From NCBI GenBank assembly GCA_024734555.1, contig JANPWX010000639.1, forward strand, positions 559,101 through 623,100: a stretch of 64,000 nucleotides of DNA. Reading direction: 5' to 3'. The DNA is from Trochalopteron elliotii (lineage: Eukaryota; Chordata; Aves; Passeriformes; Leiothrichidae). Positions 49,801 to 62,534 of the stretch are shown here, piece after piece; the stretch's first letter is position 1; the number at the start of each line of letters is the position of its first letter. A program made the translations under genes and the position numbers. Under the pieces are notes generated by a model, which worked only from the letters and a program-made list of their open reading frames with translations, had not been told where the DNA came from and did no database searches.

Positions 49801-52051
49801 TTCATAGAGATATGGAGATAACAACAGGGGAAAAGCACCTACCACTGAACAGGAAAGAACACAAATGATGGAAAGACTTAAAGCACTATTGCATTTTTCC
49901 CCTCCAGGCTAGTGAGAAGGATTGAGTTCAACTACTTAATGACCACAAATCTTCTGCAATGCTCTGGTTCACTGTGTCCATAAATTATGGCTTTCTAAAT
50001 GGTACATAAAGTTCAAAACAGTTCACTGCAACCCATATTTATTTACATGTGCCAAAGAAGAGGAGATATTTAGACAAAGGTACCTGTCATGCATGAGATA
50101 GCTCAGGAGCATCACTGTGTGGGGGAGTCCAGACTGGGCTATGTACGTGCCAGAGGCAGAATTCAGCTCCCCTGCTGGGAAAGCTTTCCTTAGCACTGTG
50201 AGCTCTTGCACTGTGAGCCATTGCAAAGTCCCAGAGACCTGCAGATGCTGGGTAAGAGGCAGTGAGCCTTGTGAGCACCACTGCCTAGCTGGAGAGAATC
50301 CATTATGTCACAGCTGGTGTGCATGGGCAATGGATTCTGTCCCACATCCAGCTTGAAGGCCATCAGACAGACATCAAATGAATATCTACGAAACTTCCTT
50401 ACTCTGGCTGCAGTCTATTATTTGTCCTTGGCTCACCATCACCAGCTCATAGTCCCCTGTCTTCCCTGCCCTTCATTTCCAGTGTCAATGCTGCGGTGAC
50501 TCCTGTCCCACATTCACTCCCTTTGCCTTTTGTTTCAACCTCACAGGCTCCCTGCCTCTATCACAATCCCTGGGCACATCCTGATCTTTCCTTTCCCGCT
50601 CTCTGAGTCTGCAGAACAAAAGTAATTACAAGGTCTCCTTTTTTCCAAAATGCTCCTGGACATTCGCATCACAATCAACCAAGCACTCCTGGAAACCATC
50701 ACGCCTCTGAATAACACAGGGGTTTATATCTTGCAGCCCTAAAGATACTCTCTACAGCCAATATAGCAATACAAATCTGTGTTAAGGTGATGAATGTACA
50801 AAAATCATGTCAAAATCTCACAATGCTGACACGAGGATCAAGGCATGAGTGGAGTGCCTCAGCATATTTTGGACAGAAGTCTTGAGCTTAACCTCCCTAA
50901 GTGGATATTCTCCACAAGCCCTACTGAGTTGCTTAAGCAGAGGTGACATGGTCAAACATCCAAATTGGTGCCATGGGCAGAGTATTCCATGCCTGTAGAA
51001 CAGCCACTGGGAATGAGATGGTGCCATGGAAAACTCCCTTGTTTGTGGTTTTCTGTTCTCATCGTTCAGTGAATCATTTAGGATTTGTACTCATTTACAA
51101 GGATCTTAGATTGGCAAGGACCAACTAACCACACTGGGCTCTTGGACACCTCCACCCTCACCCTTTTGTTGGCTCCCAAGACACAATAACATAATAATAA
51201 TTTTCCCCCCTTGTCTCATTCCTTCCTTCTCCAAGGTAAGAAAGCACAAATGTCCAGGAGCTTTAGTGAGGTATCTGCACATCAAATGCTGAATTCCAAT
51301 GTGGCCCACGTACACCCCACACTGAGTTATAGTCTGGCTTTTCCCATAACAGTGAACTAGACCATTATGGCATTGGGACAAAACTCCCAGGCCAGTTGGA
51401 GGGAGGCCAGGGAACAGTGGGCTAGTGAATGAACCTCCTAAACAAGGTGGCAGCCAGCAAACAATCTACTGGGTATGGTGCCTGGCACACTCCTATTGCC
51501 AGACCAGACCCAAAAATTGTTCAGAGTATCAGTTGCAATGGGCCATGCTCATGCCAGAGGATGTGCTAGCAGTGTAATAGCATGGACTGTCATCTTCCAG
51601 GGCCAAAGAAGGCTGCCAGGCCTTCTTGGATTCACTAGCATAGACTGAGTCTCAGGATCTGGCTTCTCCCACTGAATAATGATAAAACAGCGTCCTAGAA
51701 TGTGGCAACCACAGAACTAGAAAAGGTTTAGGCTGCATCCTCCTCCTGGGAAGGCAGGAAGGTATATACTGAGTATTTCCTTCCCACTTGATCTCCCCAA
51801 GGTGAGATGAAACCCTTTAGTACTTTTGCCTTTATCCAATCTGCTTGGGATGCTTTGAATTACCTTCTTCAGTAAAATTTCTTTGGTTTTAAGGTTATTT
51901 TTGAAGTTTGTTCAGGTTCTTCAAGACTGCTTCACTCATGCATCTTTCTCAGTGTAAATATGTTCTTACTAACATGCTTTGGCAAATGACACTCATAATT
52001 TGCTTCCCTGATCCCACTGAAGTTTAGAAGCAGCTCAATGCAGCTTTGGAG
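46862..52051. other. Unique non-coding sequence, no gene recognised
   Basis: The two longest stand-out open frames of the window lie here: 142 codons on the minus strand (47585-48013) and 156 codons on the plus strand (48399-48869, opening in a T-rich tract). Neither has a recognisable domain, signal peptide or splice context, and both lengths are expected by chance. A short TGACTGAAAA tandem duplication occurs near 47050-47070. No interspersed repeat is recognised. Confidence 0.55.
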
Positions 52052-52104
<53 letters not shown>

Positions 52105-52120
52105 TGTATATGTATATATG
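52052..52120. repeat. Compound (TA)n(GA)n microsatellite
   Basis: About ten AT/TA units (52052-52071) run directly into about 15 AG units (to about 52102). Imperfect TATG/TATA units follow to about 52120. Compound arrays of this kind are strongly length-variable. The minus-strand frame crossing it is a repeat artefact. Confidence 0.95.
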
Positions 52121-55100
52121 TTAAGGACAAAAAACTTTCCTCTCAGGCCTGCTGAGTTACACATAACAAAATATACGGCAGATAAAAAGATGTCACTTTG
52201 TTGTAATTCATGAATGATTCTCTCAAAAGCAGAGTTGTTTACCTGCATAAGACTAATATCACAAGAGGAGCAGTATATACAAATCTGAGTCTGACTTTAC
52301 AGCCATTCTGGCCAAATGTCCTCTTCCAGCCCAAAGTGTGCCATCCACAAAAGCTGCAATCTCCACTCCCCCTTACCTACATGTCCTGCTACCAGCCACA
52401 GGTCTTTTAGCTCAAGAGAGTACTCAGGCATCCTTAGCACATTGCATCCAAGTAGCTCAAATGATTTAAATTACAGGGTTTTTCTAAGCCAGCTCATTTG
52501 ACTGAAATGGTTCAAGAAGCTTTTATTTCAGCAAATCTTCCAGGACATTGAGAGGGACATTCAGAAGATAGATAGCAATCTGCAGCTGAAAATTGCAATA
52601 TCTCCCATAGATGTAGTTCTTTGCTCAGCATCCTAGTTATAAACACAGTATATATATACACTAGTTATAAATCCAGTTGTAGAACAACTTTCCTGGGGCA
52701 CCGTCTCTTGCACCTTCTCACCACACGTGGGTGGAGGTTGCAAGGAGAAGTAGTGCAGGACAGACAGCTATGCTTGAAATCTGTTGCTCTCGCACACCTC
52801 CTTTGCTACTTTTTAGAGCCTCATCTGGCTTTTTAGAGAGGCTGCTAGCCTTACCTCCTGCTAGTGAGCCTCCTTAGACCATTGCAGATGCTCCCAAAGG
52901 AGCTGAGGCTGTGAAGGTTGTGGGAAGAACAAGAGCAGACCCCAGAAAAGTATGGCTCATCCTTCCCCTTCCTTCCCCTTCCTCCCCATTCCTGCCCAGG
53001 ACTGGCAGCACTTGGCAGCACAAATAACACAGTCATGACCTACCCCTTCCCACAGTCAGAGCAGTGTCTCAAGCAGTGGCAATGACTGAAGAAAAGGCCT
53101 TAAGAGAGACGGGGAGGAGAAAAACGTACCAAGGATCTGGCACTTTCCACTTCCAACTCAGACTCTCCTCACTCAGGCTGCTCACAGCAGTCCTGGCATC
53201 TGCTGAGCCTAGCAGGGAAAGCGAGGCACACAGAGGCAGTGGCAGTGGGGGCAAGGAAAGTAACCTCTATTAAGAGACCCAAAGAATGCGGAAAGGGGAA
53301 GGTGAGCAAGCCTGAGACCTCAAAACAGCACCTTACACGTCTCTCTTCTTCCACATTTATTTCTAAACATCATCCCTGAGCTGAGCTCACCCCTCAGGGA
53401 GGGAATTGGCTGAGGTAAGTGTGAACTGAAGTGCCCATGCTACAGCTGGGGCTCTACAATTTGTTTCCCCCTTCAGTTTATCTACGCACTCACTGCTTTG
53501 CCACTTATTGTTATTGAACCATTTACAGACAGAGTAAAAGCCAAAGAGAGTTCAGGATATCTCCAACTCTCTCCTACCTTATAAGCTCAGGAAAGCAGTT
53601 TCCGTGCTGCCAGGACCTTATTTGCTTGCCTTTATCTACCAGTATTTCCAATACAACTGGAATGAATGAATAAAGAGAAATGCCACAATACTCCTAGTCA
53701 CTGATATCCACCTTTCCTGCTGAAGATCACCGTACATCTTTAGGTGATGGAAGACATTTTTATCTGAAATAGAGTCATATTCATCTGTATTTTAGACTAA
53801 CATGACACCAGTGAAATCACAGCCCAGACTGCAAGGTTTGGGTTTGTCTGCTTGCTGCTGGCAACAGGAACAGTGAGTAGTTACCCAACCATGGGCCAAA
53901 CACTGCACTGCTGAGTCAGGCACAGAATGGGGTTTTCAAAGTGCCTGGGGAATTTGAGTTCCAAATGAAAATAGCACTTGTACCCATAGCCTCACAGCCT
54001 CACTCAGAGGTGTCTTTGGCTTCAATAGCAGATAGAGACAGAAAGACCTTGAGTTCTCTGACTCACGTGTCTGTTCTGTCCCATAGACACTTTAATGAAG
54101 GAAAAAGTCACTCAGAGCCCTAACATGCAACCAAAAGCAGATAATACTTTTTAACCACAGACTAGTCACTCTGATTCCTGAGCAGCTCTCAAAGGTAACT
54201 ATTTTTTGTCTCAACAGAGGTCTCAAGAGATAGGGAAGGTATTATCAGAAAGGTGGGTTCCTGGAGCACAGACAAACATCTAATGTATCAGGCTGTGAGA
54301 TCCCAACCCACCTAGGGTTTTATGGGTCAAAAGCAGAAAATAAAAAGGAGGGGTCAGCAGGTACAAGTGAGCATAGCTCCATTAAATTATCACTAGATAC
54401 TATGTCTGTAGACTTGACCCAGTTGGAAAAAGACCTACAAGTTGGCCACAAAGTTTAAAAAATCTTAATCCATCAGTTCTAATGAAAGAAGCTGAAAATG
54501 CTTTCCTCCTTTTCTTTGTGTTATTTTTAAACTCAAAATTGATGATGTATACTTTGAACTATCATTTCAACTATGAATTCAAAGATGACAAGAGACAGAG
54601 TAAAAGCCAAAGAGGTTCAGCCATGAAATAAAGTCCTATAGGACTACTGAAAAGAACGGGATTAGAGGGTTGGCTGGTGTAAAGTGCCTTCAATCCTTGG
54701 AAGCCACTGACTTCCACCTTCTGAGGTAGTTCTTGTTCAATCTCCTCATCAACTGTTTGGAGCCTTACTGCCAAGATCACAAAAAGTTCCTCGGCCTAAC
54801 TGGAACTCATATGTAGTATTGAAAAACCAAACAAATAAAAGGTAGAGGAAACCTTCTTTGTCCTGTGAAATGCAGAAAAGTCAGAGAAAGGGAATAAGAA
54901 ATAGCTTTTTACACCACCAAAAAAGAAGGCTGAGACTTCCACTTGTGTGACAGCTGAAGACTCTACGACATGTAAAATAACTTGTGGCAACAGCCTGAAA
55001 GTGTCTTGCAATATTGTGTCCTCATTTTGCCTGGACAGATGATGAAACTGCATTGCACTAGCTCAGCAGCTCACTGGGCATTGTGCTGCAGCTCCTCAGG

Positions 55101-55182
55101 CTCTCATTACGTGGGGTGCTGCCTCCAGCCTCTGCTGCCTACGTCTCCAGGGCTGAGCACAGGCCACAGGCAAAGGACAAAC
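52121..55182. other. Unique non-coding sequence, no gene recognised
   Basis: A short CCTTCCCC-type tandem run lies at about 52965-52990. No exon, RNA gene or repeat family is recognised. Open frames are at most 85 codons. Confidence 0.6.
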
Positions 55183-55252
55183 TTTCAGCTGGTGTAAAAT
55201 GGCAGAGCCCCACCAGATTCCCTGAAACTTCATTGATTTACAGCAGCTGAAA
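55183..55252. repeat. Old palindromic amniote repeat
   Basis: Arms TTTCAGCTGGTGTAAA (55183-55198) and TTTACAGCAGCTGAAA (55237-55252) are reverse complements at 15 of 16 positions. The sequence resembles a palindromic element often seen in turtle, crocodile and bird DNA whose ends read CAGCTGGTGTAAAT and ATTTACACCAGCTG, followed by a GGCCC-like stretch as here (TGTGGCCCC). I recall the pattern but not a certain family name. The interior is diverged. Confidence 0.5.
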
Positions 55253-58169
55253 CTGTGGCCCCTGCTACGCTTAAAGTCTGAGGCAGACTTTCATTGGACA
55301 CAAAAAAAATCCACTTTGGGACACTTTGAAACCTGCGCTGTGTGCAAGCAAGGAGCTAAACGATTCCCAAGATTTTCCGTGAGCCATGTACAAGCACACA
55401 CTGTGCACAGAGTGCAAGCAGGCTTTGCCAGACACACAGACACAGAATAGGCTCCCTGGGATGTACCAGGGTGAAGAAGAGTTTTCTAAGTCACTTCATT
55501 TTTACTGGAAGCTCTGCGCCAGTCCTCCCACATACAACGCTATGTGCTCTCCTCATAACCAGCATTGTCTGAACTTGTGGTATTTTAATAAACCTTCCTG
55601 CCAAGCCAAAGACTCTCTAAGATAGACACATCACCTTTGTCCAGAGGAGGATCCCAGCTGCAGTGAAGCCCAAAGAGTGTGACCTCTGCTACAAACCAAC
55701 ACATAGGTATGTTAAATGAGTTCTATTAAAAATAACTGCTCTCCCTACTGCCTGGAGTGGAAGGGGGCACAGGCTGTTTAGAGAGTGCACATGAAAGTGA
55801 CAGATTGGAACAAAAAATCCTTTCACTGTACACAGAGGAAAATGAAGCAGTACAAATGAATGACTTTTTTATTTCATAGGAGGGACAGGTTGGCAAAAGC
55901 AGATTATTGGGATTGGGCTGCACAGAAGAGAGGAATTTTCTTTTTTTTTTTCTGGAATCATGATTCATCTTCATTATTCAGTCACTCAGGCTTCCTTGGA
56001 AACAGAGTGCCACTGAGTTATGGCAGTCATAGATGAATTCAGCTGAAAAATATACATATAATAATGAAAGAAAGTAAAGCTGGTCTTCTTGTGCAGCCCT
56101 ACTAAGAGACAGCCAGACAAAAGCACGAAAAAATTGACTGTCTGGCCAAGAATGAAATTGCTGGCAAGTCTGGTTTCAACCCTGCTATTAGCTTTCTTGC
56201 AGCTGCTTCAACTACCCAAGCAGTACTGAGATAAGTGCATTGTCCAAAGTCCTTTTTCTTTCTAATTGGGGGTAGTATATTTATTTACATATAGCCTACT
56301 TCTGATTAAAACCTCATCTGAAAGAACTTAGGAGATAACAGTCAGCCACCTTAAATGATACAAAATAAAAATTAAACAAAATCCAAGGGTTTTGATTCCT
56401 AACAAGGCACTCAGAAGCGTTCCTGCATTTCAGGATGAGCGTCGTGCTTCCTCTGTGGGCAGAGGCCTCTCCAGCTGCATCACACATGGAGCAATCCTGC
56501 AGTGCCAAAGGGGCAGGATGCAGGCAGCTGCACGGGGAGGTGGCTGGAGGAAGCGATGTGCTCCTGCAATCTCTTTCCCTTGTGCAACAGATGGATGGGC
56601 AGAAAAGGGTGGCAGGGGTGGTTCTGCACTCTCAGTGCTCCTGTCCTGGTGCTGCAGCCACCTCCATGACACAAGGAGCTCTGAGCATAAACGTTATGTA
56701 TTTCTGGGGGGAGAAGGGGGACTGGGGTAGAGACTGGCTTGCATCTTGTCCCTGTCCCAGGAAGATCACCACTGAGTGCTGATGGGTCATGTCAAGAGAG
56801 GTCACACTCAGGGTCTGGCCTCAGGAATAGATTTCGGACCTGATCTAATGATAAAATGTGACCTTATGCCAGCCTCCAGGCTCACTGAACTCACAGGCAT
56901 GCCATTTAAGGTTTCCTCTCTTCCAAGGTGTAAAGCCCTTCTGTTGCAAGCCCAGTAAAAGAAGGTACTGTCTCAGGGTGGAACAGAAAAGGTTGTGGAA
57001 GATTTGCCAAGAAAGTGCCTGTGCTCTTCTCATTCCAAAACACGGCAGGGCTTAAAAAAAATTGAAAAGTTTCAAAAGGCATCCAGCGATTGTTTTTTAG
57101 GAAACAAAAGAAGCACTTATGGGTTAGCTTTTCCAAGTTAACTGCATTAGTAGATACACTAAACAGACAGCTTGATCTGGATGAGTCACACAGCAGAAGA
57201 GGAACAATGACCTGTGTGTTCCTCCAGCAAAAACAGTTCATTTTTTTTTTTGTTGTCAATAAAGACTTTTTAAAATATAATTGCATTTGGGCAGTCAATT
57301 GGGAGGGTGTGGCTATCAGAAGATCACCCCCTCCCCCAGGGAGTCAAGTATTTGGCAGGGTGTCAGAATTTCAGGATACCCTAAGGCAGGCCACAGCACC
57401 TTAAAATAACTTCAACACACCTCATACCATGCCTGGATGTTGAATCAGCCTGGAGATGTCAATCACATTCTGCCATTCATGGCAGAATCACCTCAGTTGC
57501 TCTGAACCTCACTTTTGAACTGACAACTTCCCTTCACAGGAATCAGAGGAGGTGTGGGTATATGTGTGTGTGCTTGTGTATGCCAGTGTGTGTAATTCCC
57601 CAGTCTTCACAATAACAATTCCACCCTTTCAGCCTCCTGGTTGGGAAAGAGCCCTTGTAGAACAGCAAGTTCCCCTTTCACAACAGCTGCTGAAAGGAGG
57701 CAGAACGGCTTGGCAACGGCAGTAGGAGACAGTAAACCTGAGCCTTCCTCTTAGAAGTTTATAGGGTTTTTGCTACCAAAAGGCCTGTCAGTGTGATTTA
57801 ACCCCACCTAGTAATCCTCAGTTTGGCCCCTTTAACTTGTTCAGAAGTATCTGTTCATGAGATGAGCAGGTCTCAGTTCCCTGAGAGCTTGGCTTGAGAC
57901 ACTAGGTCTGGCTTTCAGAGGGTCTAAGGTTCTCCTGGTATTACATTGATGCTGCTGTGGTTGTTGCTGTGGTGGTCATTTATCTGCACTGGAATACTAT
58001 CCCACAGGCCAGGATTTTGCCATGCTGGATTCCTGTGTGCTCTAAATCTTTTCTGACTGCAGTTCACTGCTCAGCTTCCCTCGAGAGCAGTATCCACATG
58101 CAGCACCCAAAAACAATGATACAAAAGAGATACTGTTTGTTGAAGTATCTGCCATAGTCCCTCATATCT
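55253..58169. other. Unique non-coding sequence, no gene recognised
   Basis: 56430-56780 is GC-rich with overlapping frames up to 115 codons on the plus strand and shadows on the minus strand. 56906-57298 has a 130-codon minus-strand frame. None shows a recognisable domain. T tracts lie near 55930-55950 and 57240-57251, and an imperfect TG-rich run at 57555-57592. Confidence 0.55.
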
Positions 58170-58250
58170 TGTTTCTTTCCAGCTGTAAACTAGGGATGAA
58201 TATAGATGTGTAAAGTGCTGTGGGATGCACAGGTGAGTACCAAGCACTTT
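58170..58250 (+). mobile_element. MIR-like SINE tail fragment
   Basis: The order CCAGCTGTAAACTAGGGATG, then TGTAAAGTGCTGTGGGAT, then AGTACCAAGC parallels the 3' half of reptile/avian MIR-type elements (CATCTGTAAAATGGGGATAA, TGTAAAGTGCTTTGAGAT, GCTAGGTATTA). The core upstream cannot be traced, and divergence is high, so the call rests on about 70 bases. Confidence 0.5.
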
Positions 58251-61228
58251 GTGCACACAGCACAGTTTGCATTTCTCTTCAGTTTAGGAACACGTGATTT
58301 TTCCATGCTTCACCTTGCTGTCACACCATCCCTAAAGTGGTCATCTAACAAATCACATCAATTCCCATGGGACTAAGACCAAAAAATGACTTGCACACAC
58401 AAATAAAACCCAGATTACTGTGTTATTCTTTCTGTAATGTAAACAACCCACTGCTTCATATTAGGGCAAGATTCACGGTTTCAGAGGTTAACTTCAAGAT
58501 TTTGTTGTGGACTAAGAAGCCCCGAGGTTGGGGAAATTGCCTTAATTTGTGCAGACCACTAGGTGGAAGTGCTGCTCCATCTCAGCCTCAGACATCCTCA
58601 AGGCCTCTGGAAGCAGCAGCCAGGGCTAGAGTAGCCCTTGACAAAATCTTGTTCGTAAGGAACTGAAAGATGAGGAACCAGAAGCCTCGGTCTTCCTTTC
58701 TTCCAAAGCAGAGATGAGGTTCCAGTGCACCCAAGTATCTCAGGAAACATATATCAAAATCAGCCTATAATGAAATCATAACAGCAAGGCTTGTGACAGT
58801 GAGGCATAAAACCTAGAGTGTGCCTTCAAAGGACAGAGAGACGAAATTACCAAGCATGCCATAACACAAGCTATTTATGAATTATTAGTAATTTACAATT
58901 TATTTTTAGGGGAGAGGGCAGAACCTGGGGAAATGAATGAGCGTTCTTGGCTGTTCTCTAAAATGAAAAATGTCTCTTCTATCCCATTTGTTCTCTTCCA
59001 ATTCCCAGCTTCTAGCCTCTGCCTATAAGCCTGCTTAGCATGAGGCAACACTATACCTCCTTCTCCTGCTCTCCCCAAAACAAATTACCTCTTATAGCAT
59101 TTGGCCAGGGCAGTGTGTGCCAGAAGGCAAGTTCCAGGGGTAAAGTCCTGCCCTAAGTTTACCTGCTCAAAGCCATGTGCCCTGCAGTGTCACACAAAGC
59201 TGACCTAGTAAAACCAGACAAACAACTCACTGCATCTCCCTCCTCTCTGCTGTCTTCTCCCCCTCCTCTCTATCTGCCTTCTGTGCTCTCATTCTCTCAC
59301 CTCAGCAATTTCATTTTGCTCACTCTGAAATCCTGGGACCACCAGGCACTTCATATGTCCTTCGCAGGCCAAAGGCAGAACAGGGTAATCCTGAAGGGAA
59401 ACACAAGAAAGATGCCAACACAGGAGGGTTAAAGGCAGGCTGAGCCTAGCAAGCATCGTCTAGACTTTCAGTCTCATGATTCAGAGTGTCTGATGTAAAA
59501 GTATTTAAATAAGAGTTATGTAAATAACATGGCAGACAGATAGATTATTTAATAGAATCAAAGTGAGATAAGGCCCAGGCCCGAATCCTTCCCTGAAGTA
59601 AGGCTGCTTTGTGCCATCCTCACAACACAAACAGCCCCGAGGCTGGAAGACCCAGCCAAGGGAGGATCACCCCAGTGCAAGGAGCTCGTCTCCTGGCCTG
59701 CCACCAACACAGCAGCTCCTGCACAGCTCCTCCATCCCTAAAGCCAAGCAAAGGGGCATTCATGAGGAAACTCCATACCCAGCTGGCCTCCACTGCCATA
59801 TTAGCACCTTGGAGACACTGTCATTTGGGATCATTTGGAGCAGACTTCCTCTGAGCTAGACTGGAGGCTTTTGCCTACAACTGGACACTGTGACCAGTGA
59901 TAATAAAATGAGCAAACTTATTCCTCACCTCTTCACCTTCCAGCAGGGTTAGCCTCAAAACCAGAGTTGAAAATAGCCCATCAGGTAGAATAGAACTTCC
60001 CTCTCATTATCCTGTTACCACCTTTAGCATATTCATCTGAGTTTTACCTACTTTTTAATGTCCCAGGGCATGTCTGCACCACAGATGTTGCATGTAGGAT
60101 GGGCCCTGCTGAGCCAGCTTCAGATCCCCTTACTGGGGGACTGATGGCAGCATAAACACAGAAGCAGAGGGTTGCTACAGTCTGTAAACCCTGCTGGAGA
60201 AGCTAGCCCTGCACACAAGCAGCCAGGGCCCACAGCATCGCACCCAAGAGCAAGGCTCCCTCAAGTTTGCTGAAAAGGAGCAGGAGCTGCTGCAGTGCAA
60301 ATGTGCCCTCATGTGATGTAATTGCCATCAGGTCCCCCAGGACACAAGGCTTCCCACTAACTTGGTTTGTTTTCCTTTCACAGTGAGGTGACGCCACTTC
60401 CTTGACGTTGCCCCTCTGTTTCTCGTTAAACATCTAGGCCTGACTTGACCGTCCCTATGCTAAAGTCAACACTCAGGCAAGTCTAAGTAAAGTTTAAGTA
60501 AGGACTGTGCTGCTGGCACTTTCCACAGTACCACACCCTCTTACCTCTTCTTCCCATTCAGGTCAATCCTAACTCTTCTGACTACATCTTCTTTTTTCTC
60601 CCCTTTTTCTTAAGTTACTTGCTATCTGCTCCATCTAATCTTCTCATCCACTTTGAATGGGACCAACCAGTTCTGCTTCCAGACACAGCCTGATCTACAG
60701 ATAATCCTTGCACGATTATGTCAGTCAAAGACAGTTTATTTGGGTTTTTTTTAAGACAGGAGAGTTAAACCTATCAGGGACAGGTGCACTGAGGCATAAA
60801 TGTGCTTTGTGCAGGTACAGAATAATCTCCCTCCCACAGGGAGTGCAGGAGAGTTGGAGCAGTGTAGTGGAAGCCAGTGCTGGTCTTTTTCTCATATGCA
60901 CATCGCGCATGCATAGTTTTTGCACACAGACAAAACCAAGATGAGCACATGTGGGGCCTCTCCCTCATTGCCACAGTCACTCAATGGTGGGCAGCAACTG
61001 AAGGAATCTTCTTTCAGCCTGCAGACAACGGTAACCATCTAAAGGCAGCTTGAACGAGGAACAGATTTGCTCAGACTTCCTCCACTCCTACCTTCTACCC
61101 GAATTAATGTTGGAGTAGATAAGCTTGGAGAGCACTTCCCTTCCCTCTTTTAAAACCTTTCCTTAGTTTAAATAGTCTGACTCATCAGCAACACAAAGAT
61201 GACAAAATGTCTATTCTCCCTCCCTGCT
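58251..61228. other. Unique non-coding sequence, no gene recognised
   Basis: No exon or repeat is recognised. Open frames are at most 99 codons (58367-58666). A near-match to the CTCF core lies at 58558-58570 and is listed separately. 59590-59850 is moderately GC-rich without CpG enrichment. Confidence 0.6.
58558..58570 (+). promoter_or_regulatory. Imperfect CTCF-like motif
   Basis: CACTAGGTGGAAG matches the CTCF core consensus except that the central GGC is GGA. It is preceded by TGTGCAGAC, which resembles the upstream half of extended CTCF motifs. The missing C is an important contact, so binding is doubtful. Confidence 0.25.
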
Positions 61229-61244
61229 CCCCCCCCCCCCCCCC
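61229..61244. repeat. C16 homopolymer
   Basis: Sixteen consecutive C, followed by five A. On the minus strand this is a G16 run capable of forming quadruplexes. Exact length is uncertain because such runs are error-prone in sequencing. Confidence 0.9.
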
Positions 61245-62490
61245 AAAAATATTTTGGCATGATTTTGATATCAAATTAGGGTACTCAATCCATGCCAGTT
61301 GGAAAAAAAAATATATATGGGCTCCCAGCACACTCATTGTATATGATTAGGATTTGGGGAGGGTGCGGAGCATAACATCATCATAGGCAGAAAGTGAAAA
61401 CAGCCAAAGGAAACGCCTACACTCTTCCTTTACAAAAGCTGCTTGTTGTGTCTGTCTGAACAATTGTTAAAAAACCTGGAGGGGAATTAGGAGGAAAAAG
61501 ATAACCGACTTTATTAAGAGCAAAAGATTGATTGAGCAATTGATTGCACTTAATTGGAATGGTGTGAGCAAGAGAGATGATTTCAGGGTTGGTTGTTGGT
61601 TTTTTTTTTCCTCATCTTGTAGACAGTACTGCCACAGAACTGTGCAGGCAGGAGGCTGAGTTACCAAGCTGAGAGCTTGGGTCTGCTCCTTCTCCCAGGG
61701 CATTGCTTGCCTGGAAGCAGCTGTCTGGAAGAGCTACCCCTTCCACAGCACTGCCAATTGCAACAGTTGAGGCCTCAGAAAGAAGGAGGAACTTAAGAGT
61801 CACAAGGTTAAACTACAGAGGTTGGTTTGTTCATGTGTTTCTTCCCAGAGCTTTTTTTTTTTTTTACTTCTGAGGTATGCACACACTCATAGGATGCTTT
61901 CGTCTCAAACAATAAGGTCTAGAAACTCTTTTTTTAACAGAATGGAAAGATTCTCTTCTCATCAATCCATTTCAGGAATGGAGTTCTTAGAAGAAAAAAA
62001 TGTTATTCAATTCATAATAATAAAAACTGGAAGAATTATATTACTAAAACCTCATTATCCAAAGAGACAGAGACAAAATTCTTATGGGGAATATTTTCAT
62101 GAAGTAGAGGCTTCATTTTCTGGAGCTATGCACATATTAATGAAGCTGCTGCACAAGAGAGAACTAGCTCAGGGTTTCACAATCTTTTTCCCCAAAACAG
62201 TCCTCAAGGGGAAAATGATAATGTTCATGAACAGTTAAAATAAAAGCAAACCCTGAGCTAACCCCTTTGAATGAACCAATTCCTGTTAATGTATTGTTAT
62301 TACCTTACTATATATCACCTTCATTTTCCTCTTAAGCAGCAGGAAGGACAGACATTCATACGGCACAGATAAGAGTGTGATTTCTAGTGAAAACAAAGGT
62401 TCCAGCAGTTAGGTTTGTATTTGCTTTGTTTAAAATCAAATTACAACGTACATGGGCCCCAAACTTATCTAAACAGTGCAGTCAGTACAG
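61245..62490. other. Unique non-coding sequence, no gene recognised
   Basis: T-rich tracts lie near 61600-61611 and 61850-61865. The 138-codon plus frame at 61822-62238 opens before the second T tract and shows no domain. No repeat is recognised. Confidence 0.55.
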
Positions 62491-62534
62491 ACTCACAGGG
62501 TCATTGGAGTTGGAAGGGGCCAGATCAACACCAC
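62491..62534 (-). mobile_element. Tip of a CR1 LINE 3' end
   Basis: TCACAGGGTCATTGGAGTTG followed by GAAGGGGCCAGATCA corresponds to the reverse complement of the last bases of CR1 (TCACAGAATCATTGAGGTTGG, then a GACC-TC-AAGATCATC block). Only about 40 bases are recognisable and what follows is not CR1-like, so this is either a very short truncated insertion or chance similarity. Confidence 0.45.

Noticed and set aside
54660..54720. GGTGTAAAGTGCC as another MIR or palindromic repeat
   Set aside because: Only about 12 bases resemble those families, and the flanks do not continue the match.
56430..56782. Overlapping open frames of 112 and 115 codons as possible exons
   Set aside because: GC-rich composition opens several frames on both strands at once. 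There is no domain and no convincing splice-site pair.
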